NCBI GenBank assembly: GCA_963764665.1
Contig: CAVXTL010000025.1
Span: forward strand, 1-64,000
Length of the DNA: 64,000 nt
From: JACVRW01 sp963764665
Lineage (GTDB): Bacteria > Actinomycetota > Thermoleophilia > Solirubrobacterales > Thermoleophilaceae
Reading direction: 5' to 3'
Within the stretch, counting starts at the first letter, position 1, and each line of letters opens with the position of its first letter. Shown here one piece after another: positions 28,074-36,964 of the stretch. The notes beneath the pieces are model-generated. The model saw only the letters and a list, made by a program, of their open reading frames with translations, had not been told where the DNA came from and did no database searches. The position numbers and the translations under genes were made by a program.

Positions 28074-28144
28074 TGGGGGGTCGTCTAATGGCAAGACGCC
28101 AGCCTCTGGAGCTGGTTATCGGGGTTCGAGTCCCTGCCCCCCAG
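28074..28144 (+). tRNA. tRNA-Gln (CTG anticodon)
   Basis: A 71-nt cloverleaf. The acceptor TGGGGGG pairs with CCCCCCA. The D-arm contains TCTAATGGCAAGAC. The anticodon stem CCAGC/GCTGG has loop CTCTGGA (anticodon CTG). The T-arm is GGGG TTCGAGT CCCT. The U1-A72 pair is typical for tRNA-Gln. The full CCA end is not encoded. Confidence 0.95.
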
Positions 28145-28158
28145 CCGAATCTTGCGGC

Positions 28159-29001
28159 CTACGCCGCGCGTGCGGCCGGCACGAGCCGTAGCCGCTGCGG
28201 CACGAACGGCACCACCGCGCGCCTGACGTACTCGCCGCCCGCCCGCACCAGCGCCTTGCGGATGAACGCGGGCGGTAGCGGCGCGAAGCCGTACTCGTCC
28301 CGGATCCGGTCAGGCAGCAGGGCGATGGTGATGAAGTTGACGGTCTCCACGAGCGGCTGGAGGTAGAGCGGCACGGGCGGCTCCAGGACGATCGCCCGGG
28401 CCCGCTCGCGCGCCCACGGCGTGATGTGGAGGCGGTCGCCGGCGAGCATCTCGTCGCGGTAGTCGTCGAGGTCGGTGAGCGTGCGCGGCATGTCCGCCTT
28501 GCGCAGCCCGAACAGGCGTCCCACCACCTTGTAGTCCTCCCAGTACGCGGCCTCCTCGGCGCGCGAGAGCCGCCCGACGTAGTTGCGGTAGATCACGCGG
28601 CCGGAGTCCACGAGCGAGAACAGCACCCAGAGGAGCAGCTCCGGATCGTCGGCGCGGTACGGGGTCCCGGCCGGGTACGGCCCGGCTGCGGCGCCTAGCC
28701 GCCCGCTCACCCGCCGGTGCATGGCCCGCACGCGGCGGGTCACGCGGTCGGCGTCCGCCCGCGTGCCGAAGCCGATCGTGCCCATCACCTCCGCCGTCCT
28801 GGCCAGGCGCTCGTAGGGCTCGTCGATCGCCGTCGTGTGCGCGAGCAGGCCGGCAACGGCCAGCGGGTGCGCGGCCTGCATCAGCAACGCTCTCGGGCCT
28901 GACAGCGCCAGGGCGCGCTCGCGGTGGATGCGCCTGAGCATGGACCGATCGTCGAAATAGCCGGACACGGTGGTCCCGTTCAGGCTAGGGGCCGTACCCA
29001 T
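28159..29001 (-). CDS. DUF2236 (mpaB/rubber-oxygenase-like) family protein
   Basis: 280 residues. HRERALALSGPRALLMQAAHPLAVAGLLAHT is the defining N-terminal block of DUF2236, the family of ER-bound oxygenase mpaB and latex-clearing protein. Characterised relatives bind haem through a conserved histidine and cleave isoprenoid double bonds; the histidine in QAAHPLAV is the candidate ligand. The substrate is unknown. It is located 18 bp downstream of the ECF sigma gene on the same strand, so it could belong to that sigma factor's regulon. Confidence 0.85.
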   Translation of the reverse strand: MGTAPSLNGTTVSGYFDDRSMLRRIHRERALALSGPRALLMQAAHPLAVAGLLAHTTAIDEPYERLARTAEVMGTIGFGTRADADRVTRRVRAMHRRVSGRLGAAAGPYPAGTPYRADDPELLLWVLFSLVDSGRVIYRNYVGRLSRAEEAAYWEDYKVVGRLFGLRKADMPRTLTDLDDYRDEMLAGDRLHITPWARERARAIVLEPPVPLYLQPLVETVNFITIALLPDRIRDEYGFAPLPPAFIRKALVRAGGEYVRRAVVPFVPQRLRLVPAARAA

Positions 29002-29019
29002 GGCGTGGCAGCACTGAGA

Positions 29020-29537
29020 TCAGGCGGCTTCGGTCAGGGACTCGCGGGCCTTCTCGAGGCCCAGGCGCAGCCGGCTCTTGGCGGTCCCAGCGGGACGCCG
29101 GACGCGCGCGCGATCTCCGCCGCGGACAGGCCCCTGCCGAAAGCAAGCAGGACCGCGTCGCGCTGCGGGGCCGGCAGGTCGGCCACGGCCTCGAGCACGC
29201 GCCCCGCCTCGTCCCTGCGCGCGATGGCGTCGCTCGGGCCCTCCTCCACACCGGGCCGGGCCTCGTCGCGGTATCCGAGGCGCTCCACGGCCGAGCGGGC
29301 CGCCGTCTGCGAGCGCATGCGGTCCACAGCCCGGCTGCGGGCCATCATCGCCACGTAGCCGGCCAGGCTCCCGCGAGCGGGATCGAACAGCGTGGGATCG
29401 CGCCAGAGCGCGAGGAACACGTCCTGCACGACGTCCTCGGCGGCCGCTCGATCTCCGAGCACCCGCATCGCACTGGAGAATGCACGCGCACGGTGTGTGT
29501 CGTATGCGCTGGAGAAGTCTTGAGCGGCCTGTCCCAT
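29020..29537 (-). CDS. ECF-type sigma-70 factor with a frameshift in region 4
   Basis: Region 2 is intact (FSSAYDTHRARAFSSAMRVL, AAAEDVVQDVFLALWRDPTLFD). Region 4 reads PAPQRDAVLLAFGRGLSAAE and IARASGVPLG. At about 29085 one base seems missing. The normal recognition helix ending, AKSRLRLGLEKARESLTEAA, continues in the next frame to the stop at 29020. Unrepaired, the frame ends at 29034 with a proline/tryptophan-rich tail. Repaired length is about 172. It is divergently transcribed from a MerR-DICT regulator, an arrangement like the LitR-LitS pair of actinobacteria. Confidence 0.82.
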
Positions 29538-29581
29538 AACTCAACATACTGTAGCATTTTTCCGAACAGACTGTTTAGATC
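29538..29581. promoter_or_regulatory. Divergent ECF sigma / MerR promoter with paired palindromic repeats
   Basis: The 44-bp spacer is markedly AT-rich. It carries two near-identical 9-mers, ACATACTGT at 29544-29552 and ACAGACTGT at 29566-29574. They are spaced 22 bp apart, about two helical turns, on the same face of DNA. The second is a perfect odd palindrome (ACAG-A-CTGT). This is a credible operator for the adjacent MerR-type regulator controlling both genes. Confidence 0.55.
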
Positions 29582-30406
29582 TTGACCTCACTCACAATCG
29601 GACAGCTCGCCCAGCTCACCGGCGTACAGCCCGCCACCCTCCGCATGTGGGAAGCGCGCCACGGGTTCCCGCGGGCCGAGCGGCTGCCGAGCGGGCACCG
29701 GCGCTACTCGGAGCAGGACGTGGAGCGTGTGCTGGAGGTGGTGCGCGCCCGCGACGGGGGCCTCTCGCTCACCGCGGCGATCGAGCGGCTGGCGGCGGCG
29801 GGCGCCAACGGGCAACCGGAGACCTCGATCTACGCGGGACTGCGGCGGCGGCGCGCCGAGCTGCACCCCTCGCCCGTCCCGAAGCGCCTGCTCGTGGCGG
29901 TCTCGCACGCCATCGAGGACGAGTCGTCGGCGCACGCCGTGCGCGCCCTCCTCATCGGCTCGTTCCAGCGCGAGGAGTTCTACCGCTCGGCCGAGCCGCG
30001 CTGGCGCGAGTTCTCACGCAGCGCCGAGCTGGCCCTGGCGATGGCCGACTTCGAGAAGCCCGCCTTCCCCCCGGACGGACCGGTGGAGGTGCCGATCGCC
30101 CGCGACCACCCGCTGGCGAGCGAATGGGCGATCATCTGCGACGCCCCCGGGTTCTCCGCCTGCCTGGCAGGACGCGAGCGCCAGGTCACCGGCGAGCGAA
30201 TGTTCGAGGTGCTCTGGTCGGTGGAGCCGGAGGTGGTGCGCGACGCCGCGTTGATCGGCATCGAGCTGGCCACCACGCGGCTTCCGGAGCTGGCCGAGCG
30301 CGTGCCGGAACGCCTGTCGACGCCCCCGGACCCGGACCGCGAGGCGGTGGCGCGAGCCACCTCGATCACCAACCGGATCCTCGCCTACGTGGCGGCGGTC
30401 GGCTAG
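29582..30406 (+). CDS. MerR-family regulator with DICT sensory domain
   Basis: 274 residues from TTG 29582. The N-terminal MerR winged helix is TSLTIGQLAQLTGVQPATLR, then MWEARHGFPRAERLPSGHRRY. From about 95 on, the protein matches the DICT domain (AVSHAIEDESSAHAVRALLIGSF, EWAIICDAPGFSACLAGRER), linked with light or redox sensing and diguanylate cyclases. It probably represses or activates the divergent ECF sigma gene. Its stop shares the palindrome CTAG with the stop of the convergent oxidoreductase gene. Confidence 0.88.
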   Translation: MTSLTIGQLAQLTGVQPATLRMWEARHGFPRAERLPSGHRRYSEQDVERVLEVVRARDGGLSLTAAIERLAAAGANGQPETSIYAGLRRRRAELHPSPVPKRLLVAVSHAIEDESSAHAVRALLIGSFQREEFYRSAEPRWREFSRSAELALAMADFEKPAFPPDGPVEVPIARDHPLASEWAIICDAPGFSACLAGRERQVTGERMFEVLWSVEPEVVRDAALIGIELATTRLPELAERVPERLSTPPDPDREAVARATSITNRILAYVAAVG

Positions 30407-31632
30407 AGCGCTTCGAGGTCGGTGCCGAGGTCGGCCAGCACCGCGGGATCGCGCGGAGCTCCGTCCACGATGTAGCGGCGCGCGTGCTCGAGGTCGTCCG
30501 AGCGCTCCACCGAGAGCGCAGCGGTCACCCGTCCGTCGTCGACCCAGAAAACGCTGAACTCACCCTCCTCCAGCGAGCCGCGCACCACCGGCTCGCCCTC
30601 GCCGGGCCCCACGTACTCGAGCGAGGCCCAGTCGGCCAGGTCCGAGAAGAAGTACGGGAGGACATCGTGCTCGACGCCCCGCCCCAGCATGTTGAGCGCG
30701 GCCGTCTTGCCCTGGGTGGCCGCCACGTCCCAGTGCTCGAGCCGTAGCCGGCGCCCATGGATCGGACTCTCGTACTCGCAGTTGTCACCGGCCGCGAAGA
30801 TCCCGGGCGCGGAGGTCTCGAGGCCCGCCGAGCAGCGGATTCCGCCCGTGTCGCCTAGCTCCAGCCCGGCGGAGCGCGCGAGCATCACGTCGGGCGTGAC
30901 CCCCACCCCCACCACGGCGAAGTCGCAGTCCAGCTCGCGCCCCGAGCTCGTGACCACCTTCGTCACGCGTCCGTCGGCGCCCTCGAAGCGGTCGAGCTCG
31001 TCGCCCCCGAACAGCTCGACCCCGTGGTCCTCGAGCACGCCGTGGAAGAAGCGCGCGACCTCCTTGCCGAACTGGCGCTCGAGCGCCACCTCCTCCAGCA
31101 TCAGGATCGAGCACTTCACCCCGTACGCGGCGGTGAGCGAGGCGGCCACCTCACAGCCGATGTAGCTGCCGCCGACCAGCACGACCCGCTCGGCCGTCTC
31201 GGCCGCGGCACGGATCCCGTCCGAGTTGCCGAACGCGCGCAGGTAGTGGATCCCGTCGAGGTCGCACCCGTCCACGCGCAGCCGCCGCACGTTGGCGCCC
31301 GACGCCACCAGCGCCTTGCCGAACCCCACCGTCTCCTTGGTGGAGAGCGTGGCCACCCGCTCGGCGGTGTCGAGCTTCATCACGCTCGTCCGGGTCAGCA
31401 GCTCCACGCCTTGCTCGTCCCACCAGCCCTCGGGCCGGTAGAGCACGTCGTCGCGGCTCTCCTCGCCGCGCAGGTAGCCCTTCGACAGCGGCGGCCGGTT
31501 GTAGGGCGGGTCGGGCTCGCGCCCGACCATGAGGATGCTGCCGTCCGCCCCCTCCTCGCGCAGCCAGCGAGCGCAGCTCGCGGCGGCCAGACCGCCGCCC
31601 ACCAGCAGGTAGTCGACCGTCCGGTCGGGCAC
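30403..31632 (-). CDS. FAD/NAD(P)-dependent ferredoxin-reductase-like oxidoreductase
   Basis: 409 residues. FAD-binding GGGLAAASCARWLREEG lies at the N-terminus. NPPLSKGYLR-type sequence (here NRPPLSKGYLRG) is near 46, and the NAD(P) fold VVLVGGSYIGCEVAASL near 150. The second FAD motif GIFAAGDNCEY is near 283. This is the putidaredoxin-reductase/apoptosis-inducing-factor family, passing electrons from NAD(P)H to a ferredoxin-like partner, none of which is adjacent. It lies 3 bp after the TrkA-type gene. Confidence 0.9.
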   Translation of the reverse strand: MPDRTVDYLLVGGGLAAASCARWLREEGADGSILMVGREPDPPYNRPPLSKGYLRGEESRDDVLYRPEGWWDEQGVELLTRTSVMKLDTAERVATLSTKETVGFGKALVASGANVRRLRVDGCDLDGIHYLRAFGNSDGIRAAAETAERVVLVGGSYIGCEVAASLTAAYGVKCSILMLEEVALERQFGKEVARFFHGVLEDHGVELFGGDELDRFEGADGRVTKVVTSSGRELDCDFAVVGVGVTPDVMLARSAGLELGDTGGIRCSAGLETSAPGIFAAGDNCEYESPIHGRRLRLEHWDVAATQGKTAALNMLGRGVEHDVLPYFFSDLADWASLEYVGPGEGEPVVRGSLEEGEFSVFWVDDGRVTAALSVERSDDLEHARRYIVDGAPRDPAVLADLGTDLEAL

Positions 31633-31635
31633 GCG

Positions 31636-32310
31636 TCAGGCCGCGGGCGCCACGCGGCTGGTGAAGAGCTCCGTCACGGTTTCCTCGATGCCCACGTCGA
31701 GCACGAGCAGAACCTCGTCGTTGGCCTGCACCACCGACTCGCCGGTGGGCACGAAGCCGCCGCCGTCGCGCAGGATCGAGATCACGAGCGACCCGTCCGG
31801 CAGCCCGAGATCGGCGACCTTCTTGCCCGCGGCCTCGGAGTCGTCGGCCACCTCGAGCTCGATGATCTCGAGTCGCTCCTCGGGCAGGTCGAGGAGGTGC
31901 ACGAGTCCGTACTTGGGCACCTCGTGCTCGATCAGCCGCAGGATCAGGTCGGTGGCCGAGATGGCGGGCTTGACGCCCAGCAGCTCGAAGTGCTCGAGGT
32001 TGCGCGGGTTGTTGCAGCGCGCCACCACACGGGTCACGCCGTACTTCTCGCGGGCCACCTGGGAGATCAGGATGTTGTCCTCGTCGTCGCCGGTCACGGC
32101 GATCACCAGGTCGGCGCGCTCGATGCCGGCGCGCTCGAGCACCCACAGCTCGGATCCGTCCCCGTAGTGCACGCTGTGCTCGAGCTCCTCCTCCACCACG
32201 GCATAGCGGCGCGGGTCCGACTCGACCACCGTCACCTCGTGGCTCTTCGCGATCAGCTCGCGTGCGAGGTTCCAGCCGACCTTCCCGGCGCCCACGATCA
32301 GCACGTACAT
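31636..32310 (-). CDS. TrkA-family K+ transport regulator (RCK_N + RCK_C)
   Basis: 224 residues from ATG 32310. The Rossmann NAD-binding domain opens MYVLIVGAGKVGWNLARELI, with the acidic end of strand 2 at VVESD, and contains VIAVTGDDEDNILISQVA. The RCK_C domain starts near residue 140 (ERLEIIELEVADDSEAAGKKV). Such proteins gate K+ channels or symporters in response to NAD(H), ATP or c-di-AMP. No TrkH/KtrB is nearby; the adjacent APC permeases are the plausible targets. Confidence 0.9.
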   Translation of the reverse strand: MYVLIVGAGKVGWNLARELIAKSHEVTVVESDPRRYAVVEEELEHSVHYGDGSELWVLERAGIERADLVIAVTGDDEDNILISQVAREKYGVTRVVARCNNPRNLEHFELLGVKPAISATDLILRLIEHEVPKYGLVHLLDLPEERLEIIELEVADDSEAAGKKVADLGLPDGSLVISILRDGGGFVPTGESVVQANDEVLLVLDVGIEETVTELFTSRVAPAA

Positions 32311-32312
32311 CG

Positions 32313-32759
32313 CTAGCCCGAGACTCCCTCGAAGCGGATCTGCCCGCGCACGGCGGCCTCGAGCAGCTCGATGGCGGTCTGGGTGGGACACACGGTCTGG
32401 AGCCCCTGCTCCGCGTACCAGCGGGCGCGATGCGGATCGAGCACGCGCACCACGACCCGCTCGACCTCGAAGCGGCGCTTCGCGATCTGAGCGACCACCA
32501 GGTTCGTGTTGTCGCCGTCGGTGGAGGCCACGAAGGCGTCGGCCTGGTCCACACCTGCGGCGAGCAGCGCGTCGATCTCGAGGGCGGTTCCCACGGTGAA
32601 GCGCCCGCCGCGCTCCTCCCAGCCGTCGGAGTAGCGGCGGTCGAGCAGCGCGATGGCCTCGGGGTCCTCGTCGAGCACCGAGACCTCGTGGCCCTCCGCG
32701 AGCATTGAGTGGGCGATGGCGGACCCCACCCGTCCGCAACCGACGATCAGAACGAACAT
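32313..32759 (-). CDS. TrkA-N (RCK_N) domain protein
   Basis: 148 residues with only the NAD-binding RCK_N domain: MFVLIVGCGRVGSAIAHSML, then EVSVLDEDPEAIALL and AFVASTDGDNTNLVVAQIA. It lacks RCK_C. It starts 29 bp after the APC permease stop and ends 2 bp before the longer TrkA-type gene. The two probably assemble as a hetero-oligomeric ring. Confidence 0.9.
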   Translation of the reverse strand: MFVLIVGCGRVGSAIAHSMLAEGHEVSVLDEDPEAIALLDRRYSDGWEERGGRFTVGTALEIDALLAAGVDQADAFVASTDGDNTNLVVAQIAKRRFEVERVVVRVLDPHRARWYAEQGLQTVCPTQTAIELLEAAVRGQIRFEGVSG

Positions 32760-32788
32760 TCGGAATCCACTCTACAAAGGGACCGCCA

Positions 32789-34816
32789 CTACGGGAGGAC
32801 CCCTTCGCGCACGGTGTCCTCGCCGGATGGCGGCGCGGTGAGGATGACCGTGCACGTGGCCTTCTCGACGACGTAGCGCGTGGTCTCGCCGATGAAGCGA
32901 TCGCTGCTGCGGCCGCGGCCCCCCAGCAGCGCTCCGCCGCGCACCCGGGTCGGCTCCTCGGCGGCGAGCACTATGGCCTCCACGCCACGCCGCCGCGCCT
33001 CCGACACGATTGCCTGCCCGACCGTGCGGCCGCGCACCATCGCCGTGGCCACCTCGACGCCCTCGTACTCCTCGCCCACCTCCTTCGCCCGGGCGAGCAC
33101 GCGCTTGGCCTCGGCCACGCGCTCGTCGGGCACGCGTGCGTCGAGCGGCAGCGACATCGGGATCTCGAACACGAACAGCGCCTCCAGGATCGCTCCGCCC
33201 TCTCCGTCGTCGGCGTGGTCCGCGGCCAGGCGGCCGGCCGTGCCGACGATGTCGTCGTCGAGCGGGACGCCGAAGACCGGCACGAGGATGCTCCCGTACT
33301 CGACCTCGGCCACGTCCTGGAGGGCCGTGGCAGGGATCGTGAAGCGCTTGCGCAGCGACTTGCCCTGCGCGCGCCTATAAACCGTGTAGAGGACCACCCC
33401 GAAGAGCATCCACGCGCCGCCGACCACCCGCGCGCCCTCGTGCAGGACGATGATGCTCAGCCACGCCGCCACCGAGAACAGCGCGCCCACGACGGCCGGC
33501 AGCGGCACGGTGCCCTTCCGGAAGCGGAACGAGAGCGGCAGGCGGAACGCGCTCGGCCGGCCGGCCTCCCGGAAGCGCAGCGCGATCACCGACAGGTGCG
33601 CGATGGCGAAGGTCAGCATCGCTCCGAACGCGAAGATCCCGGCGAGGAAGCCCATGTCGTTCGGCAGCGCCAGCCCGAAGGCGATCAGGGCCGCCGCCGT
33701 GATCACGACGTAGGGCGTGCCCCGACGCGGATGAAGGCGTCCGATAGCGCTCGGGATCTGGCGGTTCGTGGCGAGCGAGTAGGCCAGCCGGGAGAGCCCC
33801 AGCATCTGCCCGTTCATCGCAACCAGAAGGGTGGCGCCGGCCACCGCGCCGACGCCGTAGCGCGCCGCCTCTCTCAGCCACTCGGGGTCGAGCGCCGTGA
33901 CCATCCCCAGCACCGGCGCCTGCTCGAAGGTCGAGCTGAGTGCCGTGGTCCCATCCTCGACCGGCACCGCCATCACCGCCGCCGTCGAGACGCCCACGAG
34001 CAGCACCACGGCGGCGGACGAGCTCACGATCACGAAGCGCTTGAGGCCTCGGCGGCCCACGCGCACCTCGCCCGCCAGCCCCGAGGCTGCCTCGATCCCG
34101 ATCATCGCCCCGGTGGCCACCACGGTCGCGAAGACGGCCTCCTCCCAGCTCGGCGTCGAGCCCAGCTCCACCGTGTCGAAGAGGGCGCCGAGGTCGAAGA
34201 GCTCGGCGAACACCAGCACCGACACGGCGCCCAGCAGGACGATCCCGACCAGGGACAGGCGCAGGACCGTGCGGAGCCTGTCGGCGCCCAGGCCGCGGAT
34301 GTTCGCCGCGGCCACGAACAGCATCGCCAGGGCGGCGATCACGGTCTCGATGTAGCCGTTCCCCAGCTCGTCCCAGAAGGCGGCCAGGTAGTCCGAGATC
34401 GCCACGGCCGCGAGCGCCATGACGATCAGGTAGTCCAGGAGGATCGCCCAGCCGGCGATGAAGCTCCAGAACTCGTCGAACGCGTAGCGCGCGAAGGTCG
34501 ATGCCCCGCCGCGCTCCGGATGGAGGGAGTTGCCCTCCACGTAGGTGGCCATCGTGAGCGCGAAGAACGCGGCCGAGATCAGGAAGACGACAGGCGTCAG
34601 ACCCAGCGCGTCGCCGGCCACCACCCCGATCGAGAAGAAGATTGAGGAGACGATCGCGCTCAGCGTGATCGCGAATAGCGCGGGCTCCCCGAGGCCACGG
34701 GCGAGGATCGCCTCGGCCTTCCCGATGCGCGCCCCGGCGCGACCGGTGCCGCGGCGCAGCCCCTCGCGGGCCCTGGCTCCGCGCTCGGAGCGGCCGTGAC
34801 CGTCCTTCGAGCTCAT
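32789..34816 (-). CDS. APC-superfamily permease with C-terminal universal-stress domain (paralogue 1)
   Basis: 675 residues. After a basic N-terminal extension (1-35) there are about 12 membrane helices. The APC hallmark helix 1 (ARGLGEPALFAITLSAIVSSIFFSIGVVAGDA) is unwound at the Ser/Gly-rich centre. A UspA-like domain follows from about 500 (YGSILVPVFGVPLDDD to the GRGRSSDRFIGETTRYVVEKA ATP-type loop). Such fusions include amino-acid transporters and the KimA-type K+ symporters. The neighbouring RCK proteins favour cation transport. Its ATG overlaps the small membrane gene's stop. Confidence 0.88.
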   Translation of the reverse strand: MSSKDGHGRSERGARAREGLRRGTGRAGARIGKAEAILARGLGEPALFAITLSAIVSSIFFSIGVVAGDALGLTPVVFLISAAFFALTMATYVEGNSLHPERGGASTFARYAFDEFWSFIAGWAILLDYLIVMALAAVAISDYLAAFWDELGNGYIETVIAALAMLFVAAANIRGLGADRLRTVLRLSLVGIVLLGAVSVLVFAELFDLGALFDTVELGSTPSWEEAVFATVVATGAMIGIEAASGLAGEVRVGRRGLKRFVIVSSSAAVVLLVGVSTAAVMAVPVEDGTTALSSTFEQAPVLGMVTALDPEWLREAARYGVGAVAGATLLVAMNGQMLGLSRLAYSLATNRQIPSAIGRLHPRRGTPYVVITAAALIAFGLALPNDMGFLAGIFAFGAMLTFAIAHLSVIALRFREAGRPSAFRLPLSFRFRKGTVPLPAVVGALFSVAAWLSIIVLHEGARVVGGAWMLFGVVLYTVYRRAQGKSLRKRFTIPATALQDVAEVEYGSILVPVFGVPLDDDIVGTAGRLAADHADDGEGGAILEALFVFEIPMSLPLDARVPDERVAEAKRVLARAKEVGEEYEGVEVATAMVRGRTVGQAIVSEARRRGVEAIVLAAEEPTRVRGGALLGGRGRSSDRFIGETTRYVVEKATCTVILTAPPSGEDTVREGVLP

Positions 34817-35013
34817 GTCTCGTCGTTGCCCGGGCGCACCTGTCGGGCGAGCCAGAGGCGGGCCACGCCGATCGCCACGAACGCCACGCCCAGCACGAGC
34901 CCTAGCGCCAGGGCGCCCCCTCCCCGTGCGAGCGTGGACCCGATCATCGCCAGGCCCGCCACCAGGATCAGCACGCTGAGCACACGCGTGGACGTGGCGT
35001 AGGCCCGTTGCAC
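34813..35013 (-). CDS. Small two-helix membrane protein
   Basis: 66 residues from GTG 35013 (RAYATSTRVLSVLILVAGLA). An upstream GTG at 35064 would overlap the preceding gene by 32 bp and is less likely. Two hydrophobic helices are separated by a short Arg/Gly turn. It sits between two permease genes and overlaps the second by 4 bp, so it may be an accessory subunit. No family recognised. Confidence 0.65.
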   Translation of the reverse strand: MQRAYATSTRVLSVLILVAGLAMIGSTLARGGGALALGLVLGVAFVAIGVARLWLARQVRPGNDET

Positions 35014-35032
35014 AGCGCCATCGTAGTCCCGC

Positions 35033-36916
35033 CTAGCGCGGCTTCGGGCGCTCGGTCGTGCCACGGGTGGACTCGATGATGACCCGGCAGGGACGCTCGC
35101 TCAGGACCGTCTCGATGGTCTTCCCGAAGAGGGACTGGCCCGACCGGCGCGGCGGCAGTTCCATCACGACGGCTCGAGCGTGGATCTCCCGGGCCTCCTC
35201 GACGATGCGGCGGCCCGCCTGACCGGGGCGCACCTTCTCCCAGTGCCCGGTCACCCGGCGCCCGCCGCGAACCCGAGCCGAGTCGATCACCGACGCCGCG
35301 CGCGCCTCCTGCTCGGGCATGTCGGCGTCGATCGGCGCGTTCGGCGGCACCGTGATCGTGACCACCACGTGGATGCCGCGCCGGCGCCGTGCCGCCAGCC
35401 GGGAGGCCGTGGCCACGGCGTCGCTCGAGTAGCGGCCGTCCTCGAAGGCCACGAGTATGGATTCGTACTCGACCTCGTGCTCGACCACCGGGTCGGGGAT
35501 CACGATCTTGCGGGTCTCCGTGAGCGACAGGCCAAGACGCCTGCGATAGAGGACATATGTGGTCGTACCGAGTCCGAGCCAGACGGTGCCGGCGATCAGG
35601 GTCTCCACGTTCAGGACGGTGACCACCACGAACGCGAGACCGGTGCCGAGACCGCCGAACAGAGCCGTCAGGGGAATCGCGTGGCCCCGTATCCGCACAT
35701 CGCCGGGAGGGCGGTACGGGCGCTCCGCGTCCGGCTGCTTCACGCGCAGCGCGATCACCGACGCGTGGGCCACGGTGAAGCTCAGCATCGCGCCGAACGC
35801 GTACACCGTCCCGAGGAACTCGGCCTGGCCCGGAATGATCGCGACGCAGGCCACGAACCCGAAGACGAGGATGGCCACGTACGGCGTGCGAAAGCGAGGA
35901 TGGAGCTGGCGGAGCTTCTCCGGCAGCTGGCGGTACTGGCCCATCGAGTAGCTCAGGCGCGACAGGCCGATCAGCCCGGCGTTGGTGGCCACCAGCAGGA
36001 TCGTCGCGGCCAGCAGGCCCACGTAGAGCTCGGCGGCCGGCTCGAGCGCCCCCAGGTCCAGGTTCTTGACCACGCCGAGGACGGGGTTGTCCGCGTACCC
36101 GCCCTCGTCCGACGGCGTTGCCAGCGCCGTGGTTCCATTCTCCACCGGCATGGCCGAGAGCGCGATGGCCGGCAGCGTCAGCGAAATGGTCATGACCGCG
36201 ACCACGACCATGCGCATGGCCTTCGGAATCGTGTTCCCGTAGTCCCGGGCCTCCTCGGCCATGTTCGAGATCGTGTCGATGCCGGTGAACGCGACCATCC
36301 CCACCGGAATCGCGACGAGGAAGTCCCCGACGGTCGGCGTCGTGCCGAAGTCCACGTTCTCCACGAGCACCTCGGGCGAGAACACGAGCGCGAAGCCGAG
36401 CAGCACGAGCGCCACCTGGGTGAGGAAGTCGGCGATCGCCAGGAAGATGTTCAGCTTGGCCGCCTCCTGGACCCCCACCACGTTCACCACCGCGAGGAAG
36501 GCGACCACCCCGACGCCCACCACGATGTCGGCGGGCGACTCGACCAGCGGCTCCCAGATGATGCCGAGGTAGTGAGGCAGGAAGAACGCCGAGATGGCGA
36601 CGGTGATGATGTAGTTGAGCATCTGCCCCCACGCCGTCAGCGCTGAGGCGAACTCGTTGAAGGCGCGGCGCGCGAACGAAGACGATCCGCCGGCCTCCGG
36701 GTACATCGTGGTGGCCTCCGTGTAGGTCGCGGCGGTGCACACGAAGATGAGGCCCGCGATCAGGAAGACCACCGGGGTCATTCCGAGGGCGAAGATCGCC
36801 ACCAGGCCGAGCGCGTAGTAGATCGAGCTGCCGACGTTGCCGTAGGCGGTGGCGAAGAGGGCGCCGGTGCCCAGCACCCGCTCGAGCCCCTGGTTCTTGG
36901 GTCTGAACTCGGCCAT
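35033..36916 (-). CDS. APC-superfamily permease with C-terminal universal-stress domain (paralogue 2)
   Basis: 627 residues and clearly related to the permease at 32789: the same GMTPVVFLIAGLIFVCTAATYTE-type helix 2 and SVIALRVKQPDAERPYRPPG-type C-terminal core. A UspA-like domain runs from about 490 (YESILVAFEDGRYSSDAVATA). It is first in the operon permease-small protein-permease-RCK-RCK-oxidoreductase. An 80-nt structured element lies 49 bp upstream on the same strand, so expression is probably controlled by that leader. The substrate is unproven: K+ or an amino acid. Confidence 0.88.
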   Translation of the reverse strand: MAEFRPKNQGLERVLGTGALFATAYGNVGSSIYYALGLVAIFALGMTPVVFLIAGLIFVCTAATYTEATTMYPEAGGSSSFARRAFNEFASALTAWGQMLNYIITVAISAFFLPHYLGIIWEPLVESPADIVVGVGVVAFLAVVNVVGVQEAAKLNIFLAIADFLTQVALVLLGFALVFSPEVLVENVDFGTTPTVGDFLVAIPVGMVAFTGIDTISNMAEEARDYGNTIPKAMRMVVVAVMTISLTLPAIALSAMPVENGTTALATPSDEGGYADNPVLGVVKNLDLGALEPAAELYVGLLAATILLVATNAGLIGLSRLSYSMGQYRQLPEKLRQLHPRFRTPYVAILVFGFVACVAIIPGQAEFLGTVYAFGAMLSFTVAHASVIALRVKQPDAERPYRPPGDVRIRGHAIPLTALFGGLGTGLAFVVVTVLNVETLIAGTVWLGLGTTTYVLYRRRLGLSLTETRKIVIPDPVVEHEVEYESILVAFEDGRYSSDAVATASRLAARRRRGIHVVVTITVPPNAPIDADMPEQEARAASVIDSARVRGGRRVTGHWEKVRPGQAGRRIVEEAREIHARAVVMELPPRRSGQSLFGKTIETVLSERPCRVIIESTRGTTERPKPR

Positions 36917-36964
36917 CTGCGGCTCGGAAAGCTACTCCGGGGGGTGGCGGGGTGGCCCAGGCGC

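Noticed and set aside
30401..30408. Shared CTAG as a programmed read-through or regulatory site
   Set aside because: Two convergent genes simply use the palindrome CTAG so that TAG is read on both strands. Nothing else marks it.
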